In this document: piece by piece, positions 16,736-23,450 of the stretch
Layout of the letters: the number at the start of each line of letters is the position of its first letter
How positions within the stretch are numbered: position 1 is the first letter of the stretch
Assembly: GCA_018222835.1 (NCBI GenBank)
Contig: JAAEZN010000009.1
Location: forward strand, 11,801-56,729
Reading direction: 5' to 3'
From: Algicola sp.
Lineage (GTDB): Bacteria; Bacteroidota; Bacteroidia; Flavobacteriales; Flavobacteriaceae
Length of the DNA stretch: 44,929 bases
Program-made: the position numbers and the translations under genes
The notes under the pieces: generated by a model
Seen by the model: only the letters and a program-made list of their open reading frames with translations
Told to the model about the DNA's origin: nothing
Databases searched by the model: none

Positions 16736-18067
16736 TTATTTGTTTATGATGTTTTCCAGTTCGGTCTTTTTGTTAATGACATCTACCATGGATTGTAAAT
16801 ATTCCTGTTGACTTGTATATAATTGTGTCTGTGCCTGTCTCAATTCGAAACTGGTCGCCAACCCTTCGGAATATTTTATTTGATTTTTTTTCTCGATACG
16901 CTCCGCCAATTCCAGATTATCCTTGGAAGTGCCGTATTGCTCTATGGCAAGGACATAATTGCTTTTGGCACTTTCCAATTGAAGACGGATCTGTGCCTGA
17001 GCCTCGGTGAATTGGGTTTTTGCCTTTTCCAATGCTATTTTGGCTCTTTGTGTGCCCGCACTTCTTTTTAAAGAACTAAAAATGGGAATATTAAGGTCTA
17101 TTCCTAAAATAGAAGAACCAAACCATTTCTGACCGCTGTTCAAAAAGTTGAAACTATCGCTAAAAGAGTTTCCTCCATAGTTAATAAAGGCATTCAACGT
17201 AGGCAAAGCATAGCTTTTGGCCAATTTAAGCTCCAATTCTCTTTGCTCATTGAGGTTCAACGCCATTTTATAATCAACATTATTTTCAATGTCGAATTGT
17301 GTGTCGATAAGCCCTAGATCAATTTGCCTTTGCGTAAGGTTGTCTAAATTTTCGCTCAATAGGGTTGGGGTTTCAATTGGGAGCCCCAATACTAGGTTCA
17401 GCATTTGCAAGGTAATTTTTTCCATTCGCCTTGCATTTTTTAGTTGATTGTCCACCGTAGAAAGGGTAATCTGCAACTGATCTACACTTTCTTCGTCGCC
17501 AAGACCATTTTCATATATGCGTTTGGTTTCGAAGAGGTTTTCTTCCAATGTGGCCTTGTTCCTTTCCGAAATCAATACGCTTTCTTGGGCCAAGAGAACA
17601 TTTCCGTAGGCTTCCACTACCGATTTACGGACTTCCAATTCAGTTTTTTCCTTATTGTTTTGGCTATACTCCAAAAAGGTTTTGGTGGCTTGGACCCCTA
17701 CAATGTATGATCCGTCAAAAATCTGTTGTGTCAATGTTGCCGTGGCCGACATGGATTGTGCCTGACCGAAAACAACTTCTTGGAACGTGCCGGGCTCACC
17801 GCCAAAAAATTCAGCGGGAATTTGGGATACAGGTTGCTTTAATTGGTTTCGATAACCTACCGCACCATTGATCTGGGGAAGTCCTGTTGCAATGGTTTCC
17901 CATTTTTGCTTCTGGGCATCTACAATATCGCGCTCTGCGTTTATGGAACTATAGTTGTACTCCAGTGCATGGGCAATGGCCTGGTCCAGGCTAAAGCTTG
18001 GAGGGGCATCTTGAGCAGATGCCAACCATGACACTATAAATAATAGACTGAATAACGTTTTTTGCAT
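16736..18067 (-). CDS. TolC-family outer membrane efflux protein
   Basis: A 443-residue protein with signal peptide MQKTLFSLLFIVSWLASAQ. Two OEP repeats are visible, each with long amphipathic helices; the first carries SFSLDQAIAHALEYNYSS and the second begins near residue 250 and ends VDVINKKTELENIINK. A hydrophobic/aromatic segment around residues 290-315 would form barrel strands. It is the outer-membrane channel of the tripartite pump and directly follows the tetR gene (stop and start are adjacent, 18067/18068), so expression is probably tightly co-regulated. Confidence 0.92.
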   Translation of the reverse strand: MQKTLFSLLFIVSWLASAQDAPPSFSLDQAIAHALEYNYSSINAERDIVDAQKQKWETIATGLPQINGAVGYRNQLKQPVSQIPAEFFGGEPGTFQEVVFGQAQSMSATATLTQQIFDGSYIVGVQATKTFLEYSQNNKEKTELEVRKSVVEAYGNVLLAQESVLISERNKATLEENLFETKRIYENGLGDEESVDQLQITLSTVDNQLKNARRMEKITLQMLNLVLGLPIETPTLLSENLDNLTQRQIDLGLIDTQFDIENNVDYKMALNLNEQRELELKLAKSYALPTLNAFINYGGNSFSDSFNFLNSGQKWFGSSILGIDLNIPIFSSLKRSAGTQRAKIALEKAKTQFTEAQAQIRLQLESAKSNYVLAIEQYGTSKDNLELAERIEKKNQIKYSEGLATSFELRQAQTQLYTSQQEYLQSMVDVINKKTELENIINK

Positions 18068-18673
18068 TTATTCTTTGTTTGAATTGATGATTGAGTTGAG
18101 TATTTTTCTTCCTTCAGGTGTTACAATGCCTCTTAAATGATATTCCAAATAATAATCCAATAGTTCGGCTTTGCTAAAGATTTCGGTAGGGAACAGACTG
18201 TTGTCCTTAATGCTCATTACTCCCGAAAAATAAATTCTGGATACAAATTCCACATCTAGGTTGTCTCGGTAAATGCCCATATCCATGCCTCGTTTTACAT
18301 TCTCTATAACACAACCATGCATAGAGTTGTATTGTTTTTCCTTTAGGGTGGAGTGGACCTTTGGATAATATTTTTGCAATTGGTACAAAGGAGAGGACTT
18401 TTCATCCTTTAAATGAACCATGACAAACTTTTTGATTTCATAAAGCTCTTCGATGGGGTTTTGTTTGAGTTCTACAATATTGTCGATTCCACATGTGATG
18501 AAATCGCACATCGTCATTGTAGCCTCTTCCACTAATTCGGTTTTGTTCTTAAAATGGGAGTAAATCGTTTTTTTGGATATTCCCATTTCATGGGCCAAAT
18601 CGTCCATGGTTATGCTCTTAAAACCTAGATTTAAGAACATTTCGGTTGCTTTTTGAATAAGTTTTTCCCTCAT
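18068..18673 (-). CDS. TetR/AcrR-family transcriptional regulator
   Basis: I place the start at the ATG at 18673, giving 201 residues; the longer frame opens with TTG and overlaps promoter and operator elements. The N-terminal helix-turn-helix is typical: MREKLIQKATEMFLNLGFKS, then ITMDDLAHEMGISKKTIYSH and a FKNKTELV continuation. The C-terminal two thirds form a helical ligand-binding domain. It is the first gene of the efflux operon. A 10-bp inverted repeat and a consensus promoter sit directly upstream, so it probably represses its own operon and is relieved by a pump substrate. Confidence 0.92.
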   Translation of the reverse strand: MREKLIQKATEMFLNLGFKSITMDDLAHEMGISKKTIYSHFKNKTELVEEATMTMCDFITCGIDNIVELKQNPIEELYEIKKFVMVHLKDEKSSPLYQLQKYYPKVHSTLKEKQYNSMHGCVIENVKRGMDMGIYRDNLDVEFVSRIYFSGVMSIKDNSLFPTEIFSKAELLDYYLEYHLRGIVTPEGRKILNSIINSNKE

Positions 18674-18682
18674 AATCAGGGA

Positions 18683-18713
18683 CAAATGTAAGTTAGGAAA
18701 CTTTAAAAACAAA
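18683..18713 (-). promoter_or_regulatory. Consensus Bacteroidota promoter of the tetR-efflux operon
   Basis: On the minus strand: TTTG (18713-18710), exactly 19 nt, then TACATTTG (18690-18683). This matches the Bacteroidota consensus TTTG-N19-TAnnTTTG at every fixed position. The box ends 9 nt before the tetR ATG, so the transcript would have a very short leader. Confidence 0.75.
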
Positions 18714-18724
18714 AAAAGTTTCCT
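18695..18724. promoter_or_regulatory. Inverted-repeat operator of the efflux regulator
   Basis: Perfect 10-bp arms AGGAAACTTT (18695-18704) and AAAGTTTCCT (18715-18724) with a 10-nt spacer. The element covers the -33 box and most of the -33/-7 spacer of the tetR promoter, the expected position for TetR-type autorepression. The half-site spacing equals two turns of helix between arm centres. Confidence 0.7.
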
Positions 18725-18754
18725 TGGTTTTACATTTTTTTAACCAGTGATTGT

Positions 18755-18913
18755 TCATTTGTTATAATTGGGGTCTTTATTGGGTATGGGTACAGGACGT
18801 AGTCGTGGGCTCTTTTCGGAATTGCCGTAGCTGGTATTTCCCAAGCGCCATGAAAACGGGCTAAATTGTAACAAGTATTTCTTCTTTGATCTACTCTTCT
18901 TTGGTTGTATCAT
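18755..18913 (-). CDS. Candidate 52-residue basic protein overlapping the upstream gene
   Basis: A frame too short for usual ORF cut-offs: ATG at 18913, TGA at 18755-18757. It overlaps the last 23 nt of the 144-aa membrane-protein gene in the +1 frame. The product opens MIQPKKSRSKKKYLLQFSPF and continues with SWRLGNTSYGNSEKSPRLRP and a Pro/Asn-rich tail. It is strongly basic and lacks a membrane segment or signal peptide. It may be a genuine translationally coupled small gene, or a C-terminal extension shifted out of frame from its upstream neighbour. No family recognised. Confidence 0.4.
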   Translation of the reverse strand: MIQPKKSRSKKKYLLQFSPFSWRLGNTSYGNSEKSPRLRPVPIPNKDPNYNK

Positions 18914-19325
18914 GATTTTCGTTTTTGATTTTTCTCACATAAGTTTTAAAAGCTTCTTCGCCTTCTTCTTTCCAAAATTGGTCGTAGTGTTTCCATTCAT
19001 CAAAATCCCTTCTCCAAGACCGACATTTATTGGACGAGTTAATCTTTTTTTTATGGCTGGAGCTACCTTTGCTTTTTCCTCCGCCTCCGCCAAAGCCGAA
19101 CAATAGTTTAGCTAAAATAAATATGCCCAAAGCCTGCCAGTAGGTAACGGTTCCCACACCAAAAAGGTCTGGCATCAACCAGTTCCAAAGTCGCATCAGC
19201 AGATAATTTGCCAACAGGAATATCCCGATTCCCAATATGACCATGGCAATAACTTTGACCACTTTTTTTACGGTTCTCTCTACCTTCTTTTCTACGGCTT
19301 TTTCGAATTCTTTTTTATGTTCCAT
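18891..19325 (-). CDS. Membrane protein of unknown function next to an ECF sigma factor
   Basis: A 144-residue protein. A Lys/Glu-rich amphipathic N-terminus (residues 1-22) is followed by two transmembrane segments (about 24-45 and 60-78), a glycine run (GFGGGGGKSKG) and a charged, Trp-rich soluble tail containing CRSWRRDFDEWKHYDQFWKE. Its start overlaps the end of the sigma-factor gene by 11 bp, so it is translationally coupled to it. Position and topology suggest it may bind or regulate the sigma factor, but it has no recognisable anti-sigma zinc motif. Confidence 0.75.
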   Translation of the reverse strand: MEHKKEFEKAVEKKVERTVKKVVKVIAMVILGIGIFLLANYLLMRLWNWLMPDLFGVGTVTYWQALGIFILAKLLFGFGGGGGKSKGSSSHKKKINSSNKCRSWRRDFDEWKHYDQFWKEEGEEAFKTYVRKIKNENHDTTKEE

Positions 19326-19863
19326 AACTCAGTTCTTTTAAATTCTCCAATGTTTTTGATAGTTCCGACATGGCCCTGTGCCTTCTGGACATTAAGGTGC
19401 CTTGTGGTATTCCTGTCCTTTCTGTTATCTGTTTGTAATTGTATCCTTCAAAATCGATTGCGATAATGATATCCCTGTACGCAGGTTTTAGATCTTCTAC
19501 GGCTTTTTTGAGTGCTTGTTCCATTTCTGGAGAGTATCGGTTGTCCGCGTCCCCGTAAAAAAACTCGGCAAATTCTCTCCATTGCTGGTCAATATCTTCG
19601 CTGGGAAGTTTCCTCTCTTTTTTGCCGCGCATAATGTCTATGATCCTGTTCCTAATGGCATTGTACACAAAGCCGCCCACGTTGGTTATGGGCAATGCAT
19701 CATCCGATCGTGAAAACATCCGCAGCGCAACATCCTGTACAATATCCTCAGCATCCCTTTCCGATGTGTCCCTGATCTTGGACTGCACATAGGAGCGCAG
19801 CGATCCGTACTCCTCGTTAAAGAAGTCTGTCAGGTTATTGCGATTATCGGTTTTGGCTGCCAT
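19315..19863 (-). CDS. ECF-type RNA polymerase sigma factor
   Basis: A 182-residue sigma factor with region 2 (SLRSYVQSKI...DAEDIVQDVALRMFSR, then VGGFVYNAIRNRIIDIMRGKKERK) and region 4 (KAVEDLKPAYRDIIIAIDFEGYNYKQITERTGIPQGTLMSRRHRAM). It would direct RNA polymerase to a small regulon. It is divergent from the prenyl synthase gene. The shared 172-bp intergenic region has a 15-bp perfect inverted repeat that could be a control site. Confidence 0.9.
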   Translation of the reverse strand: MAAKTDNRNNLTDFFNEEYGSLRSYVQSKIRDTSERDAEDIVQDVALRMFSRSDDALPITNVGGFVYNAIRNRIIDIMRGKKERKLPSEDIDQQWREFAEFFYGDADNRYSPEMEQALKKAVEDLKPAYRDIIIAIDFEGYNYKQITERTGIPQGTLMSRRHRAMSELSKTLENLKELSYGT

Positions 19864-19963
19864 TCGGTTAAATCAGGTTGCTTTTCACCTATAGAGACGG
19901 CGAAAAAATATTCTATTGCAGTTTTTGTATAATTTTTTTAAATCGGTGCAGGTTTTATGGTTT

Positions 19964-19978
19964 GGATACTTTGTATCC
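19964..19978. promoter_or_regulatory. 15-bp perfect inverted repeat GGATAC-TTT-GTATCC
   Basis: Arms GGATAC (19964-19969) and GTATCC (19973-19978) lie between the divergent sigma-factor gene and the prenyl diphosphate synthase gene, about 58 bp upstream of the latter. It could be an operator or a small hairpin. No regulator is identified. Confidence 0.35.
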
Positions 19979-20022
19979 AGGTTTTAAATCGGAGCTGTCA
20001 TATCAAATTCAATATTTGAACG

Positions 20023-20030
20023 TATTTTTG
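20023..20030 (+). promoter_or_regulatory. -7 promoter box of the prenyl synthase gene
   Basis: TATTTTTG fits TAnnTTTG and ends 5 nt before the ATG at 20036, implying a leaderless or nearly leaderless mRNA. No -33 TTTG at the usual distance. Confidence 0.4.
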
Positions 20031-20035
20031 GCTCC

Positions 20036-21019
20036 ATGTCAAACATCGATATCATTAGTCAGTATAGAGAGCAGTTTGTTACGCACCTCGAAGCGCGAAC
20101 CCAAATTACAGAGCCTCAAAATCTGTACGGACCGGTTCAGTATATTTTGGGATTGGGAGGTAAACGGCTACGCCCAATTCTAACATTAATGACTGCCGAG
20201 GCTTTTGGTGGAAAAGCCAAGGAAGCTATGGATGCCGCTTTGGCCGTAGAAATGTTCCATAACTTTTCGCTTGTGCACGATGATATTATGGATGATGCCC
20301 CATTACGACGGGGAAAGACCACCGTACACGAAAAATGGGATATAAATACGGGAATTCTTTCCGGTGATGCCATGCTGATACTTTCCTATCAATTTTTTGA
20401 GACCTATCCGGTTAAAACCTATTTTGAGCTCACAAAATTGTTTAGTAAAACAGCTATAGAAGTGTGCGAAGGTCAACAATACGATGTGGACTTTGAGACA
20501 CGTGACGATGTGACCATTCCCGAATATCTGAAAATGATCGAGTACAAAACTTCTGTTTTGGTCGCTGCAGCCATGAAGATGGGAGCCATTGTTGCCAATG
20601 CAGACCAAAAGGATGCTGAAGCCATATACGAGTTTGGCCGAAATTTGGGAATCGCTTTTCAGTTACAGGACGATTATCTGGATGCTTTCGGAGACCCAAA
20701 AACTTTTGGCAAACAAATAGGAGGGGATATAATAGAAAATAAAAAGACCTATTTGTACCTAAAAGCACTCGAAGGAGCAGCCAAGGACGATCAAGAGGGG
20801 TTGAAGCACCTATACTCCATTAAACCAGAAGATCCCACGCCCAAGGTAGAAGCGGTGAAAACCATATTTGAAGAAAGTGGGGCAGTCGAAGAAACTAGAA
20901 AGGCCATAAAAAAGTTTACGCAAACAGCATTTGATGCTTTGGCAAAAACCGGATTGCCAGAAAAAAATAAAGCCCTATTAAAACAATTTGGCGAAAGCTT
21001 GATGGAACGAACAGTTTAA
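20036..21019 (+). CDS. Polyprenyl synthetase (short-chain trans-prenyl diphosphate synthase)
   Basis: A 327-residue all-helical prenyltransferase that elongates allylic diphosphates with isopentenyl diphosphate. Seen: GGKRLRP (residues 41-47), the first Asp-rich motif DDIMD (82-86) followed by APLRRG, and the second Asp-rich motif DDYLD with GKQIGGDI after it. An aromatic Phe77 five residues before the first motif favours a short product (C15-C20) over a long quinone side chain. Beside lycopene cyclase, geranylgeranyl diphosphate for carotenoids is plausible, but chain length is not certain. Its stop overlaps the convergent crtY by 4 bp. Confidence 0.9.
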   Translation: MSNIDIISQYREQFVTHLEARTQITEPQNLYGPVQYILGLGGKRLRPILTLMTAEAFGGKAKEAMDAALAVEMFHNFSLVHDDIMDDAPLRRGKTTVHEKWDINTGILSGDAMLILSYQFFETYPVKTYFELTKLFSKTAIEVCEGQQYDVDFETRDDVTIPEYLKMIEYKTSVLVAAAMKMGAIVANADQKDAEAIYEFGRNLGIAFQLQDDYLDAFGDPKTFGKQIGGDIIENKKTYLYLKALEGAAKDDQEGLKHLYSIKPEDPTPKVEAVKTIFEESGAVEETRKAIKKFTQTAFDALAKTGLPEKNKALLKQFGESLMERTV

Positions 21020-22152
21020 AACAATCGTTTAAACAAAGCTTTAATAAATGGCAAAGGTTTAGGTGCCGTTACAATTTGGAGTTCTTCCCATAAATTGGTT
21101 TCATTCTCCAGAAATTTTAAAATCAAAGATGCTTTCCTTCTTTTGAACATGGACTCAAAAATTTCGTGTCCATAGTGATTGTTTTCTTGCAAAATGTCCA
21201 GTAACAACATATCGTAAAACAAAAACCTGTCTTTTTGATGAAAATTGGACAATGGTATGCCCGACTTTAAATGAGCTACGAGCTTGGGAACTTGTTGCGT
21301 AGTGTTGTAAAAGGTGTAGCCTGTGCTAGGTTTTGCCCACCCTCCTGCAATGCCTATATGAAATTTACGATCGGTATTGTGTTGGTAAAAAGGATAGCAG
21401 GTCATGGGAATGCTCCCATATTCGGTTTCTTGAATACTGTAGGCAACATCCCCGAAATTCTCCTTAATGTATGTTTTTATGGCATTCTCATACTCATGCT
21501 TTTCCAGAAGATCTTCCGAGAAAAGCGTGTATTCTATTAAAGCTTCGGTGTCCGAAAAAGGGAGCACGTACATAAATCGGGTATTGCCTTTTTGAGGAAC
21601 GGCAAAGTCCATAAACGTAACATGATTTGCATTAAAAACCGACTGTTCGGTTTTTATTTTCCATCCTATAAAATGTTGTTGCAAAACAGGGTACTTCTTT
21701 TGTTTTAGCGGGATGGAAGCATTATACAAACTGGAAAATACCGTTTGTCCTTTATAAGTTTGAGCAGTTGTGCTAACTAGAACAGTGTTTTCTTGCTCTT
21801 CTATATGTTGGACTTCTTCTTGTGCCCAAGTAATGTTTGGGTAGGCTTTTACCTTTGGTAAAAAGTAATCGTAAAAATCGATGCCCCGTATCATTTTATA
21901 AGAATAGGGTGCAATGGATGTTGATTTTTGAAGACTTTGTCCGCCTACATAAATATTGTCCCAGGTTTTGTGGACCAAATCATCAAAGGCACCTTGTCCG
22001 TGCTCCCAAAAACACCAAGTGCGGTCGTTTTTGGTTTTATGGTCCTTGTCCAGTACCAAAATCGACTTGGAAGCAAAGAACGTATCCTTGCCTAAAGCAT
22101 CCGCCAACAAAAGACCAGCAGCACCTGCCCCTATAATGATGTAATCGTACAT
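21016..22152 (-). CDS. crtY: Lycopene beta-cyclase, CrtY type
   Basis: A 378-residue flavoprotein that cyclises the ends of lycopene to give beta-carotene. The N-terminus has the dinucleotide-binding GxGxxG (DYIIIGAGAAGLLLADAL, residues 3-20). Further family features are NDRTWCFWEHGQGAFD, FMDFAVPQKGNTRFMYVLPF and the C-terminal IGIAGGWAKPSTGYTF. It implies zeaxanthin or beta-carotene-type yellow-orange pigment, common in marine Flavobacteriaceae. A TAGTTTTG -7 box (22157-22164) ends only 4 nt from the ATG. The other crt genes are not in the window. Confidence 0.93.
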   Translation of the reverse strand: MYDYIIIGAGAAGLLLADALGKDTFFASKSILVLDKDHKTKNDRTWCFWEHGQGAFDDLVHKTWDNIYVGGQSLQKSTSIAPYSYKMIRGIDFYDYFLPKVKAYPNITWAQEEVQHIEEQENTVLVSTTAQTYKGQTVFSSLYNASIPLKQKKYPVLQQHFIGWKIKTEQSVFNANHVTFMDFAVPQKGNTRFMYVLPFSDTEALIEYTLFSEDLLEKHEYENAIKTYIKENFGDVAYSIQETEYGSIPMTCYPFYQHNTDRKFHIGIAGGWAKPSTGYTFYNTTQQVPKLVAHLKSGIPLSNFHQKDRFLFYDMLLLDILQENNHYGHEIFESMFKRRKASLILKFLENETNLWEELQIVTAPKPLPFIKALFKRLF

Positions 22153-22156
22153 GTAC

Positions 22157-22164
22157 CAAAACTA
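22157..22164 (-). promoter_or_regulatory. -7 promoter box of crtY
   Basis: TAGTTTTG on the minus strand is a perfect TAnnTTTG and ends 4 nt before the crtY ATG, again predicting an almost leaderless mRNA. Confidence 0.4.
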
Positions 22165-22273
22165 TGGAAATTAAGAATTGAAAATGGGGCAATAGGCTAA
22201 ATATTCTATTGAAACGGATACCAAATCTTGGCCCATAGAAAGTATGGACATATTATGCTAAGTTATTAAGCCT

Positions 22274-22582
22274 TTATTTTGACTTTGTACAGGTGGTTGT
22301 AAATTCTTTTTTTCCACCCGAATTGGAACCTGAGGTTATAGGTTCGGTATAGGAGCCTTCCGATTCTATTTTTCTCATTTCAGTTTCTGTAATGCCACAT
22401 TTTGTGAATTGGTCATCCTGACGAAGAAATAGAACATTATCGGCATCAAATGTTTGGATTACACGTTTACATTCATAACACTGCGTGGTTTCTTCGTCTT
22501 TTTCACAAGCAATCAACAACAGAAAAAAAGTTAGGCTAATTGAAATGGTTACGATTTTGGAACTCATAAGATAATTTTTCAT
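22274..22582 (-). CDS. Small lipoprotein of unknown function
   Basis: A 102-residue protein with a lipoprotein signal (hydrophobic run, then LLLIACEKDEE). The mature part has a CYEC pair (within TTQCYECKRVIQ) and two further cysteines (KCGITE and the C-terminal TTCTKSK), so it may hold disulfides or metal. The Asp/Glu residues after the lipid Cys suggest an inner-membrane or internally facing lipoprotein, though Bacteroidota sorting signals differ. An internal Met six codons in could also be the start. No family recognised. Confidence 0.7.
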   Translation of the reverse strand: MKNYLMSSKIVTISISLTFFLLLIACEKDEETTQCYECKRVIQTFDADNVLFLRQDDQFTKCGITETEMRKIESEGSYTEPITSGSNSGGKKEFTTTCTKSK

Positions 22583-22634
22583 GCAACAAACATGAATAGA
22601 TTATTTATGAAATTCATTTACCTATGTAAACAGA

Positions 22635-23252
22635 TTACTTGCTGGCAAAAAGTTTTTTTCGGATCCGGCTCAATTGGGTAGGGGTTATGCCTAAAAATTG
22701 CGCAATGTAATATTGACTTATCAGATTTTCTACTTCGGGGTATTGATTCCGAAAACGCTTGTATCTCTCATCCGCCCTCATTGTAAGGTATTCAAGTTCC
22801 CGCTGCTCCTTGCCTGCAAAGAATAGTTCTACCAGTTTACGGCTCCACTCGGAAATCTCTTTATTACTATCTATTAATGATAACCATTGGTCGTATTTTC
22901 CGCATAGGATTTCGGCACTTGTTAATGCTTGTATGTTCACATGGCTTACACTGGAAGTAGCTAAGGAAGAATAGGCCCCAATAAATGAAATCGGAGTTTT
23001 GAAAAAAACAGGTGTAAAGAGGGTTTTTGTGTATTCGATTCCATTTCCATTGGTAATATACGCTCTAAAAATTCCATCGAGAACAATACCAAAATGATTT
23101 TCCCGTCGCCCGATCAGCGCGAAATAATCCCCTCTATTAAAAGACTTTTTGTAAAAAATATTGGCTATTTGGCACCATGTCTTTTTTGAAATAGGGGATA
23201 CTTGGTTCAGATATTGATGTATATATTGATGTTTGTTCGGGTCAATCGACAT
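22635..23252 (-). CDS. Crp/Fnr-family transcriptional regulator
   Basis: A 205-residue protein with an N-terminal cyclic-nucleotide-binding-type beta-roll (about 30-120; FNRGDYFALIGRRENHFGIVLDGIFRAYI) and a C-terminal helix-turn-helix ending IAQFLGITPTQLSRIRKKL. The final HTH is of the ITP(T/E)QLSRIRKK type common in Bacteroidota Crp-like proteins, where the effector is usually unknown. It lacks the iron-sulfur cysteines of Fnr. It is a single-gene unit with no obvious target among its neighbours. Confidence 0.9.
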   Translation of the reverse strand: MSIDPNKHQYIHQYLNQVSPISKKTWCQIANIFYKKSFNRGDYFALIGRRENHFGIVLDGIFRAYITNGNGIEYTKTLFTPVFFKTPISFIGAYSSLATSSVSHVNIQALTSAEILCGKYDQWLSLIDSNKEISEWSRKLVELFFAGKEQRELEYLTMRADERYKRFRNQYPEVENLISQYYIAQFLGITPTQLSRIRKKLFASK

Positions 23253-23361
23253 AACAATATGGCATTAGTTGTTCAAAAAAATGCTGTGATGTATTACTGC
23301 TTTATATGGGTTGTTTTAGAAATTAATCCCGGATTTAGGCTTTCCATCTTTTCTTTTTTAG

Positions 23362-23445
23362 GCAGCTAAAGAGGTTGCTACTGCGCACGGTATTACAAAA
23401 AAAAGAGTATTGATACACGCTAAGTTAAGCAAAAACAACTTTTGA
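23362..23445 (+). pseudogene. Possible remnant of an RsmI-like C-terminus
   Basis: A 27-codon frame with no start, preceded directly by an in-frame TAG and ended by TGA. It reads AAKEVATAHGITKKRVLIHA followed by KLSKNNF. The KEVA...GITKKRV pattern resembles the short C-terminal helix-turn-helix of the 16S rRNA 2'-O-methyltransferase RsmI. It lies in an otherwise gene-free gap next to the TonB receptor 3' end. It may be debris of an old rearrangement. The family match rests on this short pattern only. Confidence 0.35.
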
Positions 23446-23450
23446 TTATC

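Noticed and set aside
15530..18067. Separate promoters inside the efflux operon
   Set aside because: Gaps are 0, 11 and 22 bp and hold no -7 box or terminator.
18674..18712. Longer start for tetR (TTG at 18712)
   Set aside because: It would place the coding region over the -33/-7 promoter elements and operator arm. The ATG at 18673 gives the usual TetR N-terminus.
23253..23361. Possible regulatory motifs upstream of the Crp gene
   Set aside because: AACAA/TTGTT arms (11-nt spacer) are too short to separate from chance, and no TAnnTTTG box is present.
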